Assembly: GCA_913058185.1 (NCBI GenBank)
Contig: CAJXQX010000028.1
Coordinates: 1-42,180, forward strand
DNA: 42,180 bases
Reading direction: 5' to 3'
DNA from: an uncultured Verrucomicrobiota bacterium
Lineage (GTDB): Bacteria > Verrucomicrobiota > Verrucomicrobiia > Opitutales > Opitutaceae
This document shows positions 37,057-42,180 of this stretch, piece by piece. The position numbers and the translations under genes were made by a program. The notes beneath the pieces were generated by a model that made no database searches, was not told where the DNA came from, and worked only from the letters and a program-made list of their open reading frames with translations. Numbering within the stretch: position 1 is the first letter of the stretch; each line of letters begins with the position of its first letter.

Positions 37057-38313
37057 TTATTCGCTCGTAAAATCTGATGTCAAGTCCCCCTCCGCGCCGG
37101 TTTCGGGGGAGCGCAACTGTTGCCCTATCAGTCCTTGGACGTGTCCCCATGCTAGTGGGTTCCTTTTACCATCGGCCACCCCGATCAATCGAGCCGCGGC
37201 GGTAAGATTGGCGGCTTGGTCCCCCGGCCAGCTCATAAACCACCATAAATAGCCGATTTCGTCCGTCAATTGGCCGGAGGCCACCAACAATGGCAGAAAA
37301 CCATCACCCCACAAATTATCTGCCCGAGGTTGGGTCACATTGCCTCCTACACCCACTGCGGTCATGATTCTGGCCCACTGCCGCTTCAGCCCCAAATTCC
37401 GGCGTAAGTCGGCGACATCGGAGGTCGGTGACGCATCGGCGGGGGCGTCGAGCCCTACTTTTGCCTGCTCCACCAACTGATCAGGCCAATCAGGCACCTG
37501 TTTCGTCCAGCGGGCATAAGCCTGAAGTCGCCGGCGCGGATGATTGGCCGGGCGCACCGCTCCCAGCTTCCAGACGTCGATCATCTCGTCGAACACCTCA
37601 TCGGGGGCCACGTCCCCGATGCCCCATTCTTCTAGTGGCCAACGCGATGCCACCGTCAGCATGGTAGCTCGGTTAAACCGGTAGCCGAGAATCTCGAGCG
37701 CCGTATGATGACACGCATCAGTCCAGCCCAACCTCGTAATACGGATCTGCGCGTAATGCACTTTACTCAACCAACGCTGCTTAGCTTCCGCCACGATCTT
37801 CACCCGACATTCTTGGGCCGAAAGCTCGAGCCATGCCTGCGCCAACCGCTCCGCCGGTCGGTCCGCGATCGCCGATACCGCCGCATCAGCCGCGTATTCC
37901 TCCAAGTCGTGCCACAACAGGGGCAACAACACGAGAATGGGGATGGGGCCGTTCGCTCCCGCCGTGGTCGGGCGTTTTGGCGGAAACAATACCACGTGCA
38001 GCACCACGTTATCATAGTTGCGATCCACGGCGTGGGCATGAGCTTGCCAGTCCGGTTCCCGCAAATGCATCTCGACCTCTCCATGAACGGGCCGGCCATC
38101 GATCTGAATCTCCGCCTGTTTGAAATCCGGTCCCTGTTGCCGATTCCAGCGCCCCGGGCGGATGATTTTGACCGTCTCCCCGCTTTCAGTGCGGGCATCT
38201 TTGGCGCGAAACGATCGCTCGGCCCAAATACGTTGCAGCAAAAGTTCCGGGAATTGGAACGGACCATAAAGCCCCTGCACCTCCTCCACTGAACTGCCGC
38301 TGGAGTCACTCAC
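37057..38313 (-). CDS. DUF2851 family protein, function unknown
   Basis: A cytosolic protein of 418 residues from GTG 38313. The DUF2851 hallmarks lie in the first third: YGPFQFPELLLQRIW, IIRPGRWNRQQGPDFKQAEI, GEVEMHLREPDW, then HAHAVDRNYDNVVLHVVL. The glycine/aspartate pattern GPDF...GEVE.H suggests an enzyme core, possibly nuclease-like, but no function is established that I can name. An ATG at 38400 is also in frame but would overlap the NYN gene by 95 bases. GTG 38313 overlaps it by only eight and has GGTGGACGA just upstream, so it is preferred. It sits between a putative RNase and nusA. Confidence 0.82.
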   Translation of the reverse strand: MSDSSGSSVEEVQGLYGPFQFPELLLQRIWAERSFRAKDARTESGETVKIIRPGRWNRQQGPDFKQAEIQIDGRPVHGEVEMHLREPDWQAHAHAVDRNYDNVVLHVVLFPPKRPTTAGANGPIPILVLLPLLWHDLEEYAADAAVSAIADRPAERLAQAWLELSAQECRVKIVAEAKQRWLSKVHYAQIRITRLGWTDACHHTALEILGYRFNRATMLTVASRWPLEEWGIGDVAPDEVFDEMIDVWKLGAVRPANHPRRRLQAYARWTKQVPDWPDQLVEQAKVGLDAPADASPTSDVADLRRNLGLKRQWARIMTAVGVGGNVTQPRADNLWGDGFLPLLVASGQLTDEIGYLWWFMSWPGDQAANLTAAARLIGVADGKRNPLAWGHVQGLIGQQLRSPETGAEGDLTSDFTSE

Positions 38314-38782
38314 CGATTCGTCCACCAAATGGTTGTCGCATTCGAGCGATGCGACGCTGCGCACCGTCCTCCGCCCGATCGATCCATTCGCGTAATTCAC
38401 GAGACCCTATTGTCTCCGCCCCCATCGCCGACACGGTGTCCCGCAAAGCGCGATCAGCCGTTACCACCACACAAGACTCGCTGTCGCGCGAATTACTCAC
38501 CCATTGCTCTATTATGGTGTCCGCGGTGACGCCGCTGGGTGAATACGCGACCACAAACGTTGCCTCATCGGTGGGTGATTCGACATCGAGCTCAGATCCC
38601 CGGCCGTCAAATATCACGGAAACCCGCCACGACATCGCATCGTGCCAGGTCTTCACCGCCTCGACCACCAACGCACGCGCGGCGTTGGGATCTTTTCGCC
38701 AGAGCTTACCGGTGTATCCCCAGGCCCGGCCCACGTTATTTCCGTCCACCAATAAATGCCGTAATTCTTGAGCCACCCACAT
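38306..38782 (-). CDS. YacP-like NYN-domain putative RNase
   Basis: A 158-residue protein of the NYN (YacP/Rae1-like) PIN-fold nuclease group. The acidic motifs are LLVDGNNV near the N-terminus, VSVIFDGRGSEL in the middle and VVVTADRALRD towards the end, matching the conserved aspartates that bind metal. B. subtilis Rae1 cleaves mRNA in the ribosomal A site; whether this protein does the same is inference. ATG 38782 is chosen over the frame's first Met at 38812, because MWVAQELRHLLVDGNN fits the fold's beginning. It is the first gene of the translation operon and overlaps DUF2851 by eight bases. Confidence 0.85.
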   Translation of the reverse strand: MWVAQELRHLLVDGNNVGRAWGYTGKLWRKDPNAARALVVEAVKTWHDAMSWRVSVIFDGRGSELDVESPTDEATFVVAYSPSGVTADTIIEQWVSNSRDSESCVVVTADRALRDTVSAMGAETIGSRELREWIDRAEDGAQRRIARMRQPFGGRIGE

Positions 38783-39006
38783 ATCGAGGAGTGGAACGCA
38801 GGAAACCGGCAAACTCTTTCAACTAAATTTGAGATTTGCCCCTAAGCGGAGGATGCCGAAAAGACGATTCGGCCAAATGTGATCAGGTTGTTTAAAGGAT
38901 GGGATGCTGGATCAGCTCGTCAGCGCCCCCCTTTTCCATCTAGAAGTCAGATGAGCCCCCCCAAAAAACTCACTCTTACCTCACCCAGAAATTTATTTCA
39001 CCGTCT

Positions 39007-40392
39007 ATGACACGTTATTTAACGACTTCGACCGAACCTCCGCAGGAATACGAGCGCGAGCGTGTGCCTGACCAAGCCCTTAAGGGACCGGGTTCATTCT
39101 GGGGCATGTATGCGGGTGAACACACCGCCGGCACCGAATTCATGATTGGCCCCCTGTTCATCGCTTGGGGCGTGAGCGCGATGAATCTCATTATCGGCCT
39201 ACTCGTCGGTAATCTCATCGCCGTGCTAGCCTGGCGCTTCATCACCGCGCCCGTCGCCACCGGTCTGCGGCAAACACTCTACTTCAAACTCGAACAAATC
39301 TGCGGGCGCCGTCTCGTCACCGGCTACAATCTGGCCAACGGTCTACTGTTTTGTTTTCTGGCCGGCGCGATGGTCACAGTTTCAGCCACCGCCGTCGGCG
39401 TGCCATTTCCGAACATGCAGATGCCGGGCTTCAATGATCTACTGCCCACCGGCATCGCCTGGACCGTCACCTGTGTGGTGATCGGCACCATGATGACGCT
39501 CGTCGCGATCAAGGGCTACGCGTTCGTCGCTCGCATGAGCAACATCGCCGCCCCGTGGATGTTCCTCATCTTCGTCGCCTGCGGTGTCGTCACCTTAAAG
39601 CGTCTCGGCAGCACGGATCTGACCGAGCTGCTCAAACCCGCACCCGGCACGCCGGAGCGCATCGGCTTCTGGGGTGTCGTGTTCTTCTCCGCCTTCTGCA
39701 ACGCCGCCATGCACATCGGCATGGCCGACATGTCGATTCTGCGCTACGCCCGCAAAACGTCCTCCGGTTGGGCCGCTGCCGCTGGCATGTATCTCGGCCA
39801 CTACGTCGCGTGGATCTGCGCTGCGCTGTTGTTGATCTACTGGACCCGCGCGCATGGCGCCGACCCCACCGTCGGCGTGCCCCCCGGGATCATGGTTTAT
39901 GATGCCGTCGGCTGGGCCGGTATCGTCTGCGTGATCATTGCCGGTTGGACCACCGCCAACCCCACCATCTATCGGGCTGGTTTGGCGCTCCAAGGCGCCC
40001 TGCCCAAACTGTCCAGCGCTCAGGCTACATTACTTGCCGGTTCCATCTGCACGATCGCCGGAGTCTTCCCGGCCTTCGCGATGAACCTGCTCGGTTTCGT
40101 TGGCATCTACGGCACGATCCTAGCGCCCGTCGGCGCGGTCATCGTCGTTGATTATTTCTTCGCGGAAAAGTGGGGGCTCGCCACCAATCCCGCCGCCCGC
40201 TTCGGCCGCACATTTAATCTCAACGTGCTCATCGCATGGTGGCTGCCGGTGGGCATCGGGCTTTGGCTGAGCTTCGGCCACGGCGTTCCCGCCCACTTCC
40301 TGCCGTTACCGTGCTGGATCGCCTGCGGGTTGATCTACACCGTCCTCACCAAACGGGAGTCCAGCTCCCTCGCTTCCGCCACCTCAGCCTAA
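39007..40392 (+). CDS. NCS1-family permease (cytosine/purine/allantoin permease type)
   Basis: An integral membrane transporter of 461 residues with about twelve hydrophobic helices. The start block ERVPDQALKGPGSFWGMYAGEHTAGTEF and the substrate-site region FFSAFCNAAMHIGMADMSILRYA fit the NCS1 (nucleobase:cation symporter-1) group, as does IIAGWTTANPTIYRAGLALQ. NCS1 members import cytosine, purines, hydantoins, allantoin or thiamine with H+ or Na+; the substrate here cannot be read. Downstream lie a 57-residue membrane protein and a broken alginate-lyase gene, so it may belong to a decaying catabolic locus. Its DNA is visibly richer in GC at third codon positions than the operon to its left. 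Confidence 0.87.
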   Translation: MTRYLTTSTEPPQEYERERVPDQALKGPGSFWGMYAGEHTAGTEFMIGPLFIAWGVSAMNLIIGLLVGNLIAVLAWRFITAPVATGLRQTLYFKLEQICGRRLVTGYNLANGLLFCFLAGAMVTVSATAVGVPFPNMQMPGFNDLLPTGIAWTVTCVVIGTMMTLVAIKGYAFVARMSNIAAPWMFLIFVACGVVTLKRLGSTDLTELLKPAPGTPERIGFWGVVFFSAFCNAAMHIGMADMSILRYARKTSSGWAAAAGMYLGHYVAWICAALLLIYWTRAHGADPTVGVPPGIMVYDAVGWAGIVCVIIAGWTTANPTIYRAGLALQGALPKLSSAQATLLAGSICTIAGVFPAFAMNLLGFVGIYGTILAPVGAVIVVDYFFAEKWGLATNPAARFGRTFNLNVLIAWWLPVGIGLWLSFGHGVPAHFLPLPCWIACGLIYTVLTKRESSSLASATSA

Positions 40393-40404
40393 CCCTTTTC
40401 GACT

Positions 40405-40578
40405 ATGCGACTCGCACTCTCCCTCATCAGTGGCCTGGCCCTGCTCATCACCGCCGTGGCACCGCTCCTCTTCTTCTTCGATCAACTCTCCGAAGCTGGC
40501 CTACGCAATCTCTTGCTCATCGCCATGCTCGGCTGGTTCGGCACCGCCGTGATCCGCGAACGCGTACCCGCCGAGTAG
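40405..40578 (+). CDS. Small hydrophobic membrane protein, 57 residues
   Basis: An open frame from ATG 40405 to TAG 40578, starting 12 bases after the permease stop and ending 14 bases before the alginate-lyase remnant. It has two hydrophobic segments (LALSLISGLALLITAVAPLL and NLLLIAMLGWFGTAVI) joined by a short polar loop and ends RERVPAE. Spacing and codon use suggest a real gene in the same operon. I do not recognise the family. It may be a small partner of the permease, which is inference from position. Confidence 0.6.
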   Translation: MRLALSLISGLALLITAVAPLLFFFDQLSEAGLRNLLLIAMLGWFGTAVIRERVPAE

Positions 40579-40592
40579 TCTCTCCCATTTCT

Positions 40593-40907
40593 ATGTCCAA
40601 CCGTTCCATTCTGGGCCTTTGCCTCTTCGGACTTGGGCTGACCTGTTCGTCGTTTCTTTTCGCTGCGACATCGCCTCAAATCGCGACCGAACTTGTCTAT
40701 TTCGACGATGCCTAACTGGAGCGATCCAAGGCTGCCATCGCCGCCGGAAACCCCGAATTCGTCGCCGCCTACCGACAACTGATCGCCGAAGGCGATACGT
40801 TGCTGGCAGTGTCGCCTGATCCCGTCGTCAACAAGTCGCAAATCCCGCCCAGCGGCGACAAACAGGACTACTTGTCCTACGCCCCCTACCGCTGGACCAC
40901 GTTTTGA
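40593..40907 (+). pseudogene. Remnant of a secreted alginate lyase gene (nonsense mutation and 3' truncation)
   Basis: ATG 40593 opens a signal peptide (ILGLCLFGLGLTCSSFLFAA) that runs into TELVYFDDA and then an in-frame TAA at 40713-40715. Reading on in the same frame gives LERSKAAIAAGNPEFVAAYR, then LLAVSPDPVVNKSQIPPSG and DKQDYLSYAPYRW, ending in TGA at 40905-40907. The PPSGDKxDYxSxAPYxWP block is the N-terminal signature of alginate-lyase-domain proteins (PL5-type alpha/alpha barrel). Only about 100 codons of some 350-400 remain, and sequence after PYRW is unrelated. The gene is thus dead twice over. Frame and reading are direct; the enzyme family is from remembered motifs. Confidence 0.8.
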
Positions 40908-40993
40908 GCGCAACGATATCGGACCAATTCCTAATATTTGATAGAATACGGGTTCATATCATTCGGCCTGCACCATCCTTAGGCTCAATATTT

Positions 40994-41036
40994 TCCATAC
41001 AGTATGGATTGACGCCTGCTATGGGCCGCCTTAATT
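40994..41036 (+). promoter_or_regulatory. Possible promoter and operator of the cold-shock gene
   Basis: A 15-bp palindrome, TCCATAC-A-GTATGGA (40994-41008), abuts TTGACG (41009-41014), a good -35 match. After 16 bases comes TTAATT (41031-41036), a poor -10. The leader downstream can fold ATTCAA...TTGAAT (from 41042) before the cold-shock start at 41110. No other gene needs a promoter in 40908-41109, which otherwise looks empty. Confidence 0.3.
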
Positions 41037-41109
41037 CATGGGATTCAAGGAGTGAGGTCTCGAACTTCACCCATTGAATACAACACAATATAATAAAGAA
41101 AGAAATATA

Positions 41110-41304
41110 ATGCCTACAGGAAGTATCAAGTGGTTCGACTCAGAAAAAGGATATGGATTCATCCAACAAGATCAGGGGGGCAACGATTTGTTTGTCCACC
41201 ACACCGAGACCGGTGGCCACACGCTCAACGAAGGCGATAAAGTAGAATTCGAAATTGGTGACGGTCAAAAAGGACCGTGCGCGACTCAAGTTAAGCAGAT
41301 CTAA
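41110..41304 (+). CDS. Cold-shock domain protein (CspA family)
   Basis: A single cold-shock (OB-fold) domain of 64 residues that binds single-stranded RNA and DNA and can melt RNA structure. RNP1 is KGYGFIQ (residues 13-19) and RNP2 is DLFVHH (26-31). The N-terminus [10 protein letters not shown] and the C-terminal [10 protein letters not shown] are standard. ATG 41110 has AAAGAAAGAAA upstream as a ribosome-binding region. A TTG at 41074 would add 12 atypical residues. The gene stands alone with a structured leader and 3' region. Csp genes are often controlled through such leaders, but cold induction is not shown here. Confidence 0.95.
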   Translation: MPTGSIKWFDSEKGYGFIQQDQGGNDLFVHHTETGGHTLNEGDKVEFEIGDGQKGPCATQVKQI

Positions 41305-41352
41305 GGGAAACCTTAGAACTAACGGTAGATCGCGAAAGCGATTTTCCGTTAG
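41301..41352 (+). other. Two GNRA-capped hairpins directly after the cold-shock gene
   Basis: CTAAGG-GAAA-CCTTAG (41301-41316) includes the stop codon TAA in its 5' arm. CTAACGG...CCGTTAG (41319-41325, 41346-41352) encloses ATCGC-GAAA-GCGAT (41329-41342). Both have GAAA loops and no T-run, so they look like RNA structure in the 3' UTR rather than terminators. The rest of 41353-41428 shows no gene. Confidence 0.6.
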
Positions 41353-41428
41353 ATGCAAAAAGAGAGGTCTGGTTTCAATACTCCGGTGGTTCGTCTTGTT
41401 TGGCGGGCCAGCGACGGAGGCCTCCTAC

Positions 41429-41461
41429 GCTACGGCAACGATCGTTTGCCGTAGCTTTTTT
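41429..41461 (+). terminator. Intrinsic terminator of the cold-shock transcript
   Basis: A 10-bp stem, GCTACGGCAA/TTGCCGTAGC (41429-41438, 41446-41455), is followed by six T residues (41456-41461). It lies 125 bases after the cold-shock stop codon, so the mRNA has a long structured 3' UTR or a separate small RNA ends here. Confidence 0.85.
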
Positions 41462-41564
41462 GTGTCCGCCGGTGAGCTACAACACAGCGGAATCGACCTG
41501 AGTGCAGCACGAAGCGTTTTCTCAGAAAGCGACCAACACGCTTAGGGGAATTCGCCCGATCCGT

Positions 41565-42180
41565 TTAGGCGGTCGGTTTCCAGCCCGGTTCATACTCCCG
41601 CCCCCATGAGGCCATGGCTTCGGGGTCGTTAAGGATGTGTCCGTTTGCCGGATCGAGCTGAAGGGTCCGGCCCAAAAACTGAGATATATTGCCATAGTGA
41701 CACAGGAGCGTCGTCCGGTGGCCCATGAGGGCAGTCGTATTCGCTTTCACATTGCCCCGAACCGCCTCCATGAAATTTGAGATATGAGCGGGAATCGGAT
41801 CGGCGGCCACCGATTCTTCGAGTCGCTCGGTTCTGACTTCCTTACCTCTGAGGTCGAAGAGCGTGTAGTGATCGGGTTCGATCTGGATGCTACCTGCGGA
41901 TCCTTGGATGACCACCCCGCGTCCGGCGCCTTCTAGATGAAATCGGTTACAGCTGCGGCCGGACCAATTGATCATGGCTCCGCCGGGGAATTCCCAATTG
42001 ACCTCCTGGGTATCAAAGAACTCCCAATCATCGTTATAGTGGAAGCGTCCTCCCGATGAGGATACGCGTTGAGGGAGCTCCAGCCCCATCATCCAACGAG
42101 CGACATCCACCTCGTGAATCGCATTGTTGGTGACCTCACCGGTGCCCCAGTTCCGGAACCAGTGCCAATTGTAGTGAATC
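41565..42180 (-). CDS. Gfo/Idh/MocA-family oxidoreductase, C-terminal part (5' end beyond the window)
   Basis: The C-terminal portion (about 205 residues) of a nicotinamide-dependent oxidoreductase, open to the window edge on the minus strand. YNWHWFRNWGTGEVTNNAIHE followed by VDVARWMMG holds the conserved HxxDxxxW region of the substrate/catalytic site, and the later GSAGSIQIEPDHY and DPIPAHISNFMEAVRGN are typical of the subgroup. The NAD-binding Rossmann domain would lie to the right. Such proteins are numerous in Verrucomicrobiota, mostly exported and of unknown substrate, usually tied to carbohydrate breakdown. Substrate not determinable. Confidence 0.9.
   Translation of the reverse strand, partial: IHYNWHWFRNWGTGEVTNNAIHEVDVARWMMGLELPQRVSSSGGRFHYNDDWEFFDTQEVNWEFPGGAMINWSGRSCNRFHLEGAGRGVVIQGSAGSIQIEPDHYTLFDLRGKEVRTERLEESVAADPIPAHISNFMEAVRGNVKANTTALMGHRTTLLCHYGNISQFLGRTLQLDPANGHILNDPEAMASWGREYEPGWKPTA

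Overview
The window reads as about 42 kb of chromosome from a Verrucomicrobiota bacterium, most likely of the order Opitutales (Opitutaceae). This is an inference from a moderately high-GC sequence, a fused SecDF, a fused 5-oxoprolinase PxpB-PxpC, System II cytochrome c maturation with a long CcsA, abundant small lipoproteins, ThuA and Gfo/Idh proteins, and REP-like palindromes. No sequence search was possible. Almost all of it is housekeeping DNA, with accessory or decaying patches at both ends and one large non-coding RNA-like locus in the middle.

Layout. 1-5585 (minus strand): the 3'-open part of an integron-type tyrosine recombinase with a shortened N-terminus, directly behind recJ, then secDF and yajC. 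5683-11162: speA (plus), a DUF1684 lipoprotein (minus), a REPIN-like inverted repeat and the helicase gene hrpB (minus). 11163-12376 has no convincing protein gene. It holds a repeated GTTATTCAC box, about 850 nt of densely folded plus-strand RNA ending in a strong intrinsic terminator, and a 37-bp perfect palindrome. 12377-16208 (plus): typA, a membrane sensor-like protein with a probable frameshift, and a secreted protein of unknown function, ended by a REP doublet or terminator. 16225-17708 (minus): gcvT-gcvH. 17824-20312 (plus): a CNNM/CBS protein, lgt, and a secreted S26-like Ser/His peptidase. 20317-23332 (minus): the pyroglutamate operon pxpBC-pxpA-pcp. 23464-27160 (plus): lipoprotein-resB-ccsA. 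27190-29816 (minus): a ThuA-like protein and recN. 29973: tRNA-Val(GAC).

30159-38782 (minus) is a long translation/transcription operon read from a YacP-like NYN nuclease through DUF2851, nusA, infB, rbfA, an NrnA-like DHH phosphoesterase, truB and ribF, with several ATGA overlaps. 39007-40907 (plus) is an NCS1 permease, a 57-residue membrane protein and a dead, truncated alginate-lyase gene. 41110-41461 is a cold-shock protein gene with a structured 3' region. The window ends in a partial Gfo/Idh/MocA oxidoreductase on the minus strand.

The strongest candidate for something undescribed is the structured RNA at about 11337-12187. At least fifteen local helices, several with GNRA or UUCG loops, can be drawn by eye, and it lacks the signatures I know for RNase P RNA, tmRNA, SRP RNA and group II introns. 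It may be a new large bacterial non-coding RNA or a divergent member of a known giant class such as GOLLD, ROOL or OLE.
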